From positions 13,404-77,403 of the forward strand of contig JARDZO010000001.1 of the NCBI GenBank assembly GCA_029240815.1: a stretch of DNA of 64,000 nucleotides, read 5' to 3'. Position numbers and translations under genes: made by a program. This DNA comes from Brevibacillus sp. (lineage in GTDB: Bacteria; Bacillota; Bacilli; Brevibacillales; Brevibacillaceae). The first letter of the stretch is position 1. Each line of letters opens with the position of its first letter. Of this stretch, positions 24,136-33,136 are shown in pieces. The notes under the pieces are model-generated. The model did not search any database. It was not told where the DNA came from and was given only the letters and a program-made list of their open reading frames with translations.

Positions 24136-25543
24136 GGTTGACCACCACTCTGTTCCGGGTTTCTTTGGCGAACATCTTGCCAGGATTCAGTAGGTTGTGC
24201 GGGTCAAAAGCCTGTTTGATGCCCTTCATCACTTCGATCCCCGCGGCACCCACTTTCCATTCGAGATAGGGTGCCTTGACGATACCCACGCCATGCTCAC
24301 CTGTAATGGTTCCGCCCAAATCGATAGCGGCTTCAAATATTTCCGCAAACGCGTCCTCGACCCGCTCGATTTCTTCGTGATTGCGCGCATCGGTCATACA
24401 GGTGGGATGCAGATTGCCGTCACCTGCATGACCAAAGGTACAAATGTTCAGACCATACCGCTCCGTGATTTCTTGAATAGCCGCTACCATCGGGGCAATC
24501 TGCGCCCGTGGAACAGTCGCATCCTCAAGAATCGTGGTCGGGCGCATCCGAGACAGGGCAGCCAGTGCACTTCGTCTCGCCGTCATGACTTCGTCCGCTT
24601 CTTCTGGTGTCGTGGCGACTTTGATCTGGACGGCGTCGTTTTTCTTGCAAATCGCAGAAATCTTCTCGATGTCACGATCTACCGATTCCGCTTCTCCATC
24701 CTGGCCGATCAGCAAAATGGCAGCCACATCAGTCGGCAGACCAATCTGCTTGAAATCTTCCACAACTCGAATGGTTCCCTGATCCAAAAACTCCAGTGTT
24801 CCCGGGATGATCCTGTTCGCGATAATGTCAGAAACGGAGCGAGCCGCTTGGGACATATCCGCATACATCGCCAGCATGACGCGCTGGGTCTGTGGTTTTG
24901 GAATCAGCTTGAGGATCGCCTGGGTGATGATGGCCAGCGTTCCCTCACTGCCTACCAGCAGCTTGGTCAAGTCATATCCCGCCACATCTTTCATCAGCTT
25001 GCCACCTGTGCGAATGATCTCCCCATTCGGCAGAACCGCTTCCAATCCGAGTACGTAATCCTTTGTCGTTCCGTATTTCAGTCCGCGGAGTCCTCCCGAA
25101 TTGAGAGCGATATTCCCGCCAATCGTCGAGATGACCATACTGCCCGGGTCCGGAGGATAAAACAGACCGTGCGCTTCGACCGCCTGATGAATGTCAGCGG
25201 TGCGCACACCCGGCTGTACGGTGATCGTCAGATTTTGCTCGTCGATCTCCACGATCTGATTCATTCGGTTCAAGACGAGGACAATGCCTCCCCCGACCGG
25301 AATCGTTCCTGCACAAAGATTAGACCCTGCACCGCGCGTCACGATCGGGATTTGATGCTTTGCCGCTACCCGCATGACTTGTTGAACTTCTTCCGTGCTT
25401 TGCGGCATCACCACGACGTCGGGCAGTGACTGCTGCATAGGCGTCGCATCATACGAGTAAGCGACCAACGCTTCCTGCCGATCCAGACAATGCTTCTCTC
25501 CCACGATCGCGCGCAACTCGGAGCGAATGTGTTCGGGCAACAT
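24128..25543 (-). CDS. glcD: GlcD-like FAD subunit of glycolate/D-lactate oxidase
   Basis: A 471-residue FAD-linked oxidase of the VAO/PCMH family. The FAD-binding domain holds IPIVTRGAGSNLCAGTIPVG and the pyrophosphate loop DPGSMVISTIGGNIALNSGG. The C-terminal cap ends with ICTFGHAGDGNLHP and GGTITGEHGVGIVKAPYLEW, typical for GlcD and D-lactate dehydrogenases. It oxidises glycolate or D-lactate. ATG 25543 has GAGGAGG six bases upstream. It begins 18 bases after murQ, whose product list includes D-lactate, so D-lactate is the favoured substrate (inference). Confidence 0.88.
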   Translation of the reverse strand: MLPEHIRSELRAIVGEKHCLDRQEALVAYSYDATPMQQSLPDVVVMPQSTEEVQQVMRVAAKHQIPIVTRGAGSNLCAGTIPVGGGIVLVLNRMNQIVEIDEQNLTITVQPGVRTADIHQAVEAHGLFYPPDPGSMVISTIGGNIALNSGGLRGLKYGTTKDYVLGLEAVLPNGEIIRTGGKLMKDVAGYDLTKLLVGSEGTLAIITQAILKLIPKPQTQRVMLAMYADMSQAARSVSDIIANRIIPGTLEFLDQGTIRVVEDFKQIGLPTDVAAILLIGQDGEAESVDRDIEKISAICKKNDAVQIKVATTPEEADEVMTARRSALAALSRMRPTTILEDATVPRAQIAPMVAAIQEITERYGLNICTFGHAGDGNLHPTCMTDARNHEEIERVEDAFAEIFEAAIDLGGTITGEHGVGIVKAPYLEWKVGAAGIEVMKGIKQAFDPHNLLNPGKMFAKETRNRVVVNRA

Positions 25544-25561
25544 GGAAACCCTCCTCAAGAA

Positions 25562-26470
25562 TTAACTGTACTTCTGAATTGCTTCCCGAATTCTTCCTTT
25601 GGTGAGATTTAACAATTGTGCGGCTTCTTCCCTGCTGGTATTCGTCAATTTCATCAAAATCGCCGTCTTGGCATCCCCTTTTGCCTGATCCGCCAGTCGC
25701 TCCGCTTCAGCGTAGCTTGCGCCGGTTACTTCCATGACGATCCGTTTGACCCGTTCCTTGAGCTTGAGGTTTGTCGCCTGAACATTCACCATCAGGTTGC
25801 CGTACACCTTGCCGAGCTTGATCATGGTAGCTGTCGTCAGCATATTGAGGACGAGCTTTTGTGCCGAGCCTGCCTTGAGTCGTGTCGAGCCAGTCAATAC
25901 CTCTGGTCCAACGACGACATTGATCGCAACATCTACCCCTTTGTTAATAAAAGAAGGCTGGTTGCATGATACCGCAATGGTACGGGCACCGATCGCCTGC
26001 GCTTCTTGCAGAACTCCGAGCACATATGGAGTCCGACCGCTTGCCGCGATACCGACCACCACATCTCGATCCGTCACACCGTATTTGCGCACATCCTCAA
26101 TCCCCAGCTCCACGGAATCTTCCGCGCCTTCGACTGCACGGATCATGGCAGATGGCCCGCCAGCGATGACTCCCTGAACCAATTCAGGATCCGTCCCAAA
26201 TGTCGGCGGGCATTCAGACGCATCGAGAATTCCCAATCGTCCGCTTGTTCCCGCTCCAAAGTAAAAGAGTCTGCCATCTTTCTCCAATGCCGCCACGATC
26301 AGCTCGACCGCTTCAGACACTTGATCCAAGACGCGCTCAACTGCGTAAGGTACTTTTTTATCTTCATCGTTCATCAGCTGAACGATTCCCCGGGTACTCA
26401 ACCGATCAAGGTCCTGAGTGCTTTCGTTTTTTCCTTCTGTCGTTAATGCTTGCAAGTTCTCCAGCTTCAC
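25562..26470 (-). CDS. murQ: N-acetylmuramic acid 6-phosphate etherase MurQ
   Basis: A 302-residue SIS-domain lyase. The signature is YFGAGTSGRLGILDASECPP, which contains a catalytic glutamate; EGAEDSVELG supplies the second. The C-terminal helical/UBA-like part ends LLNLTKGRIREAIQKY. The enzyme splits MurNAc-6-phosphate into GlcNAc-6-phosphate and D-lactate. GTG 26470 has AGGAGG ten bases upstream, and the resulting length equals that of B. subtilis MurQ within a few residues. Placed between the importer ATPases and the glcD/glcF pair, it links wall-sugar recycling to lactate oxidation. Confidence 0.94.
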   Translation of the reverse strand: MKLENLQALTTEGKNESTQDLDRLSTRGIVQLMNDEDKKVPYAVERVLDQVSEAVELIVAALEKDGRLFYFGAGTSGRLGILDASECPPTFGTDPELVQGVIAGGPSAMIRAVEGAEDSVELGIEDVRKYGVTDRDVVVGIAASGRTPYVLGVLQEAQAIGARTIAVSCNQPSFINKGVDVAINVVVGPEVLTGSTRLKAGSAQKLVLNMLTTATMIKLGKVYGNLMVNVQATNLKLKERVKRIVMEVTGASYAEAERLADQAKGDAKTAILMKLTNTSREEAAQLLNLTKGRIREAIQKYS

Positions 26471-26493
26471 TCTCTCCGAACCTCCTTTTGTTT

Positions 26494-27480
26494 TCATACT
26501 TGCGGCCTAATTGCGCCCTCGTCCAGATGGCAGGAAACCCAATGTCCTGCTGCTAGCTCTCGTGCAGGCGGGGCACTTGTCTTGCAAATGTCCATGCAGT
26601 GTCGGCAACGCGGATGGAACGTGCAACCCGATGGCGGATTGGCTGGGCTCGGCAAGTCTCCCTCCAAAATGATGCGCTGTGTCGTCAGGTGCGGATTCGG
26701 AACAGGTACAGCTGATAGCAAAGCCTGCGTGTACGGATGTGTCGGGTGTTCATATAAGGATTGCTTGTCTGCTACCTCTACCACTTTTCCCAGATACATG
26801 ACCGCGACTCGGTCGGAAATGTGACGCACGACACTCAAATCGTGGGAAATAAACAGATAGGTCAAATTAAATTCCTTTTGCAAATCTTGCATCAGGTTGA
26901 GGATTTGCGCCTGGATGGATACGTCCAGCGCAGATACTGGCTCGTCAGCAATAATCAGCTTGGGTCGCAAAATCAGTGCACGGGCGATCCCGATCCGCTG
27001 GCGTTGTCCCCCGGAAAACTCGTGGGGAAAACGGTCCAGATGCTGCTTGGACAACCCGACAATCCCGATCATTTCCTCTACCTGACGGCGGCGTTCTTGT
27101 GCCGTGCCAATCCCATGTATGATCAATGGATCTTCTAGTAGCTGTCCGATTGTTTTGCGTGGATTCAGCGATGCAAAGGGGTCCTGAAAAACGAGCTGCA
27201 TGTCGCGGCGGGCACGGCGCAAATCCGTCTCGTTCAGCTTGCGGATGTCGTTTCCTTCGAACAGGATTTCCCCATCGGTCGGCTCGATCAACCGCAAAAT
27301 GCAGCGACCCGTTGTTGATTTACCGCAGCCGGATTCACCTACGATACTGACTGTCTCCCCCGGATAGACCGTGAGATTGACGCCATCGACGGCGCGGACG
27401 ACCTTTTCCTTGCTGAAAAAGCCCTGCTTGCTCGTGAAATGCTTGGTTAACGATTTGATCTCCAAGAGTGGTTTTGTCAT
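26494..27480 (-). CDS. Oligopeptide-type ABC importer ATPase (OppF-like)
   Basis: A 328-residue ATPase with Walker [16 protein letters not shown], signature [15 protein letters not shown] and Walker [13 protein letters not shown]. The C-terminal extension has the cysteine cluster [15 protein letters not shown], typical for OppF/DppF (some bind an iron-sulfur cluster). The ATG overlaps the OppD stop (ATGA) and has GGGGG seven bases upstream. With OppD it powers the OppB/OppC channel. Confidence 0.9.
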   Translation of the reverse strand: MTKPLLEIKSLTKHFTSKQGFFSKEKVVRAVDGVNLTVYPGETVSIVGESGCGKSTTGRCILRLIEPTDGEILFEGNDIRKLNETDLRRARRDMQLVFQDPFASLNPRKTIGQLLEDPLIIHGIGTAQERRRQVEEMIGIVGLSKQHLDRFPHEFSGGQRQRIGIARALILRPKLIIADEPVSALDVSIQAQILNLMQDLQKEFNLTYLFISHDLSVVRHISDRVAVMYLGKVVEVADKQSLYEHPTHPYTQALLSAVPVPNPHLTTQRIILEGDLPSPANPPSGCTFHPRCRHCMDICKTSAPPARELAAGHWVSCHLDEGAIRPQV

Positions 27481-28451
27481 TGTGCTTCCCCCTCGCGATA
27501 CAGCCAGCACCGGCATTTTTGCGAATCGGAGACAGACATGAGCTCCGGATTTTTCTCCCGGCAGATGTCCATCGCTTCAGAACAACGTGGGGCAAAGCGA
27601 CATCCCGCTGGCATTTCACTCAGCAGTGGAACAGCACCCGGAATGGCATCCAGCCGCTCCTGATTTACGTTGACGCTCGGCATGGACTTCATCAGACCTC
27701 TGGTGTACGGGTGCTTGGGTTCGTCAAACAGCTTTTTGACGTCCGCTTCCTCCACAATCTGGCCGGCGTACATGACGATTACGCGGTGGCACATCTCGGC
27801 TACCACACCCAAGTCGTGGGTGATCAGCATGATGGAAGTCCCTCTCTCGTTGCGCACCTTTTTCATCAATTCGAGAATCTGCGCCTGAATCGTCACATCG
27901 AGGGCAGTCGTCGGTTCATCCGCGATCAGCAATTTTGGCTCACAAGCCATCGCCATGGCGATCATGACGCGCTGACGCATCCCGCCCGAGAGCTGGTGCG
28001 GATAGTCTGCAATGATTTCATCTGCACGAGGAATCCCCACCTGCCTGAGCAGCTCGATCGTCCGCTCTTTCGCAGCTTGCTTGGACAAGCCCATATGACG
28101 GCGCAATGGTTCGCTGATCTGTTTTCCGATCGGATGCAGCGGATTGAGCGAAGTCATCGGTTCCTGAAAGATCATCGCGATCTCGTTTCCCCGTATCTTT
28201 TGCATTTCTTTATCTGAAAGGGTCAGCAATTCTTTATCCTGAAATCGAATGCTGCCGCTCATTTCCACATTTCGTCCCAAAAGCTGCATGATGGACATGC
28301 TGGTCACGCTTTTTCCACAACCCGACTCGCCTACCACCCCTACGGTTTCGCCAGGTTCCACAGTCAGGCTGACCCCTTCGATGACGGTCAGCTTATTGCC
28401 AGATTGAAGAAAGGATGTTCGTAAATTATCGATCGCAAGCATAGCTGTCAT
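27477..28451 (-). CDS. Oligopeptide-type ABC importer ATPase (OppD-like)
   Basis: A 324-residue ATPase: Walker [16 protein letters not shown], signature LSGGMRQRVMIAMAM, Walker B LLIADEPTTALD and the C-terminal OppD cysteine stretch GCRFAPRCSEAMDIC. It forms a heterodimer with the downstream OppF-like ATPase. GGGGGAG lies five bases before the ATG. The start lies inside the last 26 bases of the upstream serine hydrolase gene, so they are translationally linked. Confidence 0.9.
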   Translation of the reverse strand: MTAMLAIDNLRTSFLQSGNKLTVIEGVSLTVEPGETVGVVGESGCGKSVTSMSIMQLLGRNVEMSGSIRFQDKELLTLSDKEMQKIRGNEIAMIFQEPMTSLNPLHPIGKQISEPLRRHMGLSKQAAKERTIELLRQVGIPRADEIIADYPHQLSGGMRQRVMIAMAMACEPKLLIADEPTTALDVTIQAQILELMKKVRNERGTSIMLITHDLGVVAEMCHRVIVMYAGQIVEEADVKKLFDEPKHPYTRGLMKSMPSVNVNQERLDAIPGAVPLLSEMPAGCRFAPRCSEAMDICREKNPELMSVSDSQKCRCWLYREGEAQ

Positions 28452-29688
28452 GGGTACTCCCCCTTTCTCTCGATGAGCCGACTGGCTTGATGCCGTTCAA
28501 AATTTGATTGTGGTGAGCGATGCGCCACGGCCCGATCAAAGGACTTGCGACAGGATGGACCCGATTGGTCAACGTAATTACCGTCACTTCTCTGATCGGA
28601 TCGGACCAGATCGACGTTCCTGTAAAGCCTGTATGGCCAAAAGAGCGTTCTGACACCATGTCTCCTCCTGTACAGCCAGCCGCAAGCTGTTCGAGTGAAC
28701 CGCCTGTAGATGAGGCGATCCAGCCGAGGCCTCTGCGATGAGTGGAGGGATCTGTATGGGAGCGAGTAGACAGCGCCCTCAGAACAGGATCGATGCGGAC
28801 CGGAGCATCATCGGAAGTCCAGATCTCCATATAGCGCTCGACATCGCGAACAGTCGCAAAGAGACCGGCATGTCCGCTGATTCCTCCGAGGCCGTAATGT
28901 GCGTTGCAGTCGTGGACCGTACCGCAGATCACGCCTTGTCGCCACTTATAATCCGCCAGCTTTTCTCTCCACTCCGCCACTCTCGGATGATCGAAAGGCT
29001 CCATTTCTGCCAAGTAGTTCTCTGCCATATTTTTCTCAAACGCATTGCCATTTTCCGTAAGCGCAATCCCGCTGATCTCAAGCATGGATTGCTGCAGAGG
29101 AACATAACAGGCGCTTTCCATTCCGCTCGGTTTAAAAATGAGTCTTTTAGCGAGTGAGTCCAGCTCTTCCCCCCAGACGCGCTCCAGCAGAAAGCCGAGT
29201 AACATAAATCCTAAATCACTGTAGACGACCTGACTGCCAGGAGTGCCAATCAGCTGCTCCTGGGAGATTAGTCGAATGTAGTCCGCTCTGCCCTGACCAA
29301 TCAGAAAAAACGGGCGCCATGCAGGAAGTCCAGACGTGTGCGTGAGCAAGTGCGCAATTTTGATCTGCGCTTTTCTTTCCCTGTCTCTGCCCTCTCCCAT
29401 TTCTGGTATATGGGTGATGAGTGCATCTGCGAGGGACAGCTTGCCGGTTTGGATGCTGAGTAAAACGAGCGGCAGCGTCACGACGACTTTCGTCAGGGAT
29501 GCAAGATCGTATAAAGTCTGAGCATCGACAGTTGCTGCTCCCTCTTCTACCCCCGTCATGCCTTTGACCGTTGTCAGTGTCGGCGCTCCTTTTCTCATCA
29601 CACTGACAGCAGCACCCGGAAAAATACCTTTTCGAATCCCATCCTCCAGACTTTGTTCCATCCGAACCATGAGCTCGATTCCGTTCAT
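28426..29688 (-). CDS. Cytoplasmic beta-lactamase-fold serine hydrolase, possible muropeptide amidase
   Basis: A 420-residue protein of the class C beta-lactamase/esterase family. Catalytic motifs are Ser64-Leu-Thr-Lys67, Tyr156-Ser-Asp158 and the HTG triad in SFGHTGFTGTSIW. B. subtilis carries a secreted relative (AmiE/YbbE) next to murQ that removes peptide from MurNAc-peptides. Here the N-terminus (MNGIELMVRMEQSLEDGIRK) has no signal peptide, so the enzyme should be cytoplasmic. Lying inside an importer operon between OppC and OppD, it could cleave imported muropeptides before AnmK acts. Other ester or peptide substrates cannot be excluded. Confidence 0.8.
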   Translation of the reverse strand: MNGIELMVRMEQSLEDGIRKGIFPGAAVSVMRKGAPTLTTVKGMTGVEEGAATVDAQTLYDLASLTKVVVTLPLVLLSIQTGKLSLADALITHIPEMGEGRDRERKAQIKIAHLLTHTSGLPAWRPFFLIGQGRADYIRLISQEQLIGTPGSQVVYSDLGFMLLGFLLERVWGEELDSLAKRLIFKPSGMESACYVPLQQSMLEISGIALTENGNAFEKNMAENYLAEMEPFDHPRVAEWREKLADYKWRQGVICGTVHDCNAHYGLGGISGHAGLFATVRDVERYMEIWTSDDAPVRIDPVLRALSTRSHTDPSTHRRGLGWIASSTGGSLEQLAAGCTGGDMVSERSFGHTGFTGTSIWSDPIREVTVITLTNRVHPVASPLIGPWRIAHHNQILNGIKPVGSSRERGSTHDSYACDR

Positions 29689-29703
29689 TTCGATTCCTCC
29701 CGC

Positions 29704-30537
29704 CTACTTGCCGCGATGACGCGGATCGAGAATATCGCGAACTGCATCGCCGAACATGTTGCAGGCAAGAATGGTCACGGTCATGGCAAGACATGGCCAA
29801 ATGATCATCCCAGGAGCCAATTCCATATAACGGCGTGCCTCTGAAATCATACCGCCCCATGATGGATCAGGCGGTTGGATGCCCAAGCCCAAAAAGCTGA
29901 GAGCGGATTCGGTCAAAATCGCACCGGAAATCGCCAACGAGGATTGCACCAAGAGTGGCGCAGTCACATTCGGAAAGATTTCCAGGAACAAAATACGTTT
30001 CGTGCTTGCCCCAATAGCTCGTGCGCTCTCCACGTATTCCAGGTTCTTGATGGAGAGTACAGCTCCCCTGACGGTGCGGGTAAAAATGGGAATATTCACA
30101 ATCCCGATGGCCATGATGGTATTAAATGTACCCGGACCTAACGCCGCGACAATCGCCAGCGCCAGCAAAATCTCTGGAAAGGCAAACAGCACATCCATGC
30201 AGCGCATGATAAAACCGTCCACCCAACGCCCGAAGTAACCAGCTATCAATCCAAACAGCGTCCCAAATACGACACTGACCAATACGGCAGACACGCCCAC
30301 CACTAGAGATACGCGCGCTCCGTAGATAATGCGGCTCAACAGGTCACGACCAAACTGGTCCGTTCCCAGCATAAACTCACCAGAGCTGCCTTCCATCCGA
30401 TGCTCCTGAAACATCTGCGTCGGGTCATGCGGTGCCAACACCGGCGCCAATGCAGCCGTTACACAGAGCAGCGCCAGCAACACGGAACAGAAGACGGCCG
30501 TTTTATTTGCGAAAAATCGCTTTCGAAAAGTGCTCAT
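29704..30537 (-). CDS. Oligopeptide-type ABC permease (OppC/DppC-like)
   Basis: A 277-residue permease with about six helices. The N-terminus matches the OppC leader (FAPHDP-like: APVLAPHDPTQM) and the LGTDQFGRDLLSRIIYGARV motif of the family. The EAA loop is SARAIGASTKRILFLEIFPN. It forms the membrane channel with the OppB-like protein. The ATG at 30537 lies 15 bases after the OppB-like stop. Confidence 0.9.
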   Translation of the reverse strand: MSTFRKRFFANKTAVFCSVLLALLCVTAALAPVLAPHDPTQMFQEHRMEGSSGEFMLGTDQFGRDLLSRIIYGARVSLVVGVSAVLVSVVFGTLFGLIAGYFGRWVDGFIMRCMDVLFAFPEILLALAIVAALGPGTFNTIMAIGIVNIPIFTRTVRGAVLSIKNLEYVESARAIGASTKRILFLEIFPNVTAPLLVQSSLAISGAILTESALSFLGLGIQPPDPSWGGMISEARRYMELAPGMIIWPCLAMTVTILACNMFGDAVRDILDPRHRGK

Positions 30538-30552
30538 GTCGCATTCCCCTTG

Positions 30553-31494
30553 TCAATACTTGATACGCGGATCAATCCAGGTATAGATCAGGTCGATGAG
30601 CAGATTGACCAGGACAAACACCAGAGCGACAAATAAGACGCCTCCCTGTACAACCGGATAATCCCGCTGATAGATGCCTTCTAAAATGTACTGACCCAAT
30701 CCCGGTATCGAAAACAGCTGCTCCACGATGACTGATCCGCCCAACAGGTATCCGATCTGCATGCCGGCAATGGTCACGATCGGAATCGAGGAGTTGCGGA
30801 ACGCGTGACCCATGACGATGGTCCATTGACTGTTCCCTTTTGCACGTGCTGTACGGATGAAGTCCTTGTCCATGGTTTCCAAGAAAGCAGATCGCGTCAT
30901 CCTCATCACGCCTGCAGCTACGACAATGCCCATCGTCACCGCTGGCAGGATAAACACCTTGAAGGCTTCCACGGGATTTTCCCAGAAGCTGACGACATCA
31001 ATCGGCGGAAACCAGTTGAAATAGAGAGAAAGGCCCAACAAGAGAAGGGTCCCGATCGCAAAATTGGGTACCGAGATTCCCAGCAACGTAACCACGCGGA
31101 CGATGATATCTGTCTTGGAGTGCGCGCGGATGGCGGACAGGATGCCAAACGGAATGGCGAGCGCCCAGCCGATCAGGACGCCAAATACCGTCAGCTGCAG
31201 CGTGATCAAAAAGCGCTTGAAGATTTGCGGCAAGATTTCCTCGCCAGAATGGACAGATACTCCAAAGTTCCCCTGCAGCATTCCGCCGATCCAATGAAAG
31301 TACTGCGTGATCAACGGCTGATCCAGTCCCATGCTCTTGTGCAGGGCAGCGATGGCTTCTGGGGTAGCGTTTGTTCCCAGCATGATAGAAGCAGGATCAC
31401 CCGGCACCAGATGCAGGATGGTAAATACCAAAACGGAGATGCCAAACAGGATGGGAATCAGGCTGGCGACGCGTTTGATTAGATAAGATCCCAC
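30553..31494 (-). CDS. Oligopeptide-type ABC permease (OppB/DppB-like)
   Basis: A 313-residue permease beginning with the family's helix RVASLIPILFGISVLVFTIL and HLVPGDPASIMLGTNATPEA. The EAA motif lies in FIRTARAKGNSQWTIVMGHA, and the C-terminus ends VLVNLLIDLIYTWIDPRIKY as in DppB. GTG start 31494 with GGAGGG seven bases upstream. A GC-rich hairpin separates it from the lipoprotein gene. Confidence 0.9.
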   Translation of the reverse strand: MGSYLIKRVASLIPILFGISVLVFTILHLVPGDPASIMLGTNATPEAIAALHKSMGLDQPLITQYFHWIGGMLQGNFGVSVHSGEEILPQIFKRFLITLQLTVFGVLIGWALAIPFGILSAIRAHSKTDIIVRVVTLLGISVPNFAIGTLLLLGLSLYFNWFPPIDVVSFWENPVEAFKVFILPAVTMGIVVAAGVMRMTRSAFLETMDKDFIRTARAKGNSQWTIVMGHAFRNSSIPIVTIAGMQIGYLLGGSVIVEQLFSIPGLGQYILEGIYQRDYPVVQGGVLFVALVFVLVNLLIDLIYTWIDPRIKY

Positions 31495-31519
31495 GAGGTT
31501 CCCTCCAAATTAGAAACTT

Positions 31520-31545
31520 GGCTCCGCCAGAGGCCAGGCGGAGCC
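31520..31545 (-). promoter_or_regulatory. Intercistronic hairpin between oppA- and oppB-like genes
   Basis: GGCTCCGCC pairs with GGCGGAGCC (9 bp perfect, eight-base loop) without a following T run. It probably protects the 3' end of the lipoprotein message, or partly terminates, so that more binding protein than permease is made. Confidence 0.75.
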
Positions 31546-31560
31546 TTGATCATCTATCTA

Positions 31561-33111
31561 TTACTTGATCGCAGTCTTGATCAGAGAGTACACTTCACCC
31601 GCTGCGCTTGGTGTGAAATCGATGTTGTCACGTACAGCATAGTAGTTCTTTGGAGAAGCCAGGAACAGGTTCGGTGCATCTGCTACCAGCATGGTTTGTG
31701 CTTGTTCGTACAGTTTTTTGCGTTCTGCCTGATCTACGGTAGCCAAGGCTTTTCCGACCAGCTCATCATAAGCCGGGTTGGAGTAGTTCCATACATTCGC
31801 AGAACCGGTGGTCGAGAAGAAGAAGCGCATCGAACGGTCAGCATCTACACCGGATGTGTTGCGTCCAACCATCAAGTTCATGTCTTTGGACTTCCATACT
31901 TCGATGTAGTTACCCCATTCCAGCTGGTTGATCTTGGCGTTGATTCCGATTGCTTTCAGTTGTTGCTGAATCACTTGCGCGGTTTCTACCATGTCTGGGT
32001 AAGTAGCAGCTGTTTCGATTTGAGTCTCAAATCCGTTTGGGAAGCCTGCTTCTGCGAGCAATTGTTTTGCTTTTTCTACATCCGTTTTGTAAGTCGGATA
32101 CGTAGCTGTATCTACTGCCCAGTTCGTGATAGCAGGAGCGATTGGACCAGTCAAGGCTGCTTCGCCTTTCCAAACAGTCTGTACGATCTGGTTGCGGTCT
32201 ACCGCATAGCTGATCGCTTCACGTACTTTTGGGTTGTCAAAAGGCTTCTTGTTTACGTTAATGCCCAGGTAGCTGTACTCCAGAGATTGATAGTTTTTCA
32301 CTTGAACCCCTGGCTTGCCTTCCAGAAGCTTCGCGGAATCGGCAGACACTACGCTGATGTCGATTTTGCCGGAACGGATCGCTGCCAGACGTTCAGCCTC
32401 GTCCTTCATGATCTGGAATTTGATCGTTTCCACTTTTGGCACATCTTTATTGAAATAATCCGGATTTTTCTTCAGTAATACGTATTGGCCAGGCTCGGCT
32501 TTTTCCATTTTGAACGGCCCTGTACCAATCGCCTCTTTTGTCAGATCCGTTGATCCGCTCGGTACGATAGAAGCATACGCGCTCGCAGTGTTTGCGATGA
32601 ACGCTGCATCCGCATTTTTCAGCTTGAATACGATTGTGGTTGGGTCTTTTACTTCGATCGACTCTACACTGGAGAAGTACGATTTCGCGATCGAGCCTGT
32701 GTCTGGATTCATGATGCGTTCAAAGGTGAATTTCACATCGTCAGCTGTCATGTCTTTGCCATTGTGAAATTTCACACCTTTGTGCAGGAACATAGTGATG
32801 CTCTTGCCATCTGGAGCCACTTCCCACTTTTCAGCCAGGTTCGGGATGATGTTCATGTTTTCATCCAGCTTGGTCAAGCTGTCATAGATGAGGGCGTAAA
32901 CACGAACGCTGGATGCTGCTGGAACCTTGTGCGGGTCATAGCCCACTGGCTCTTGCTCAGCTGCTACCACCAGCTCTGTTTTTGCTGCTGCGGTTTGCCC
33001 TTCCTGCGGCTTTGCTGGATCAGCTGGAGCAGCCGTTCCTCCTCCGCCGGAACAAGCGGAAAGCATCAGGGATAAAGATAGAAAAAAGCCTGCCAACACT
33101 CGTTTTTTCAC
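31561..33111 (-). CDS. Extracellular solute-binding lipoprotein (OppA/DppE-like)
   Basis: A 516-residue family-5 binding protein. The lipoprotein signal MKKRVLAGFFLSLSLMLSAC has the lipobox LSAC with Cys20. A glycine/proline-rich linker follows, then the SBP_bac_5 core (WEVAPDGKSITMFLHKGVKF, KPFDNPKVREAISYAVDRNQ, EAGFPNGFETQIE). It would sit on the outer face of the membrane and deliver ligand to OppB/C. The first gene after anmK (25-base gap). The operon context suggests muropeptides or wall peptides as ligand; the pocket cannot be read by eye. Confidence 0.92.
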   Translation of the reverse strand: MKKRVLAGFFLSLSLMLSACSGGGGTAAPADPAKPQEGQTAAAKTELVVAAEQEPVGYDPHKVPAASSVRVYALIYDSLTKLDENMNIIPNLAEKWEVAPDGKSITMFLHKGVKFHNGKDMTADDVKFTFERIMNPDTGSIAKSYFSSVESIEVKDPTTIVFKLKNADAAFIANTASAYASIVPSGSTDLTKEAIGTGPFKMEKAEPGQYVLLKKNPDYFNKDVPKVETIKFQIMKDEAERLAAIRSGKIDISVVSADSAKLLEGKPGVQVKNYQSLEYSYLGINVNKKPFDNPKVREAISYAVDRNQIVQTVWKGEAALTGPIAPAITNWAVDTATYPTYKTDVEKAKQLLAEAGFPNGFETQIETAATYPDMVETAQVIQQQLKAIGINAKINQLEWGNYIEVWKSKDMNLMVGRNTSGVDADRSMRFFFSTTGSANVWNYSNPAYDELVGKALATVDQAERKKLYEQAQTMLVADAPNLFLASPKNYYAVRDNIDFTPSAAGEVYSLIKTAIK

Positions 33112-33136
33112 GATGGTACCCCCTACGTTTCTCAGT

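Noticed and set aside
24197..25429. 410-codon frame on the plus strand
   Set aside because: It is antisense to glcD, which has full domain motifs; no ribosome site and no homology.
31546..32478. 310-codon plus-strand frame
   Set aside because: Antisense to the solute-binding lipoprotein; protein is rich in Cys/Phe/Arg and unlike any family.
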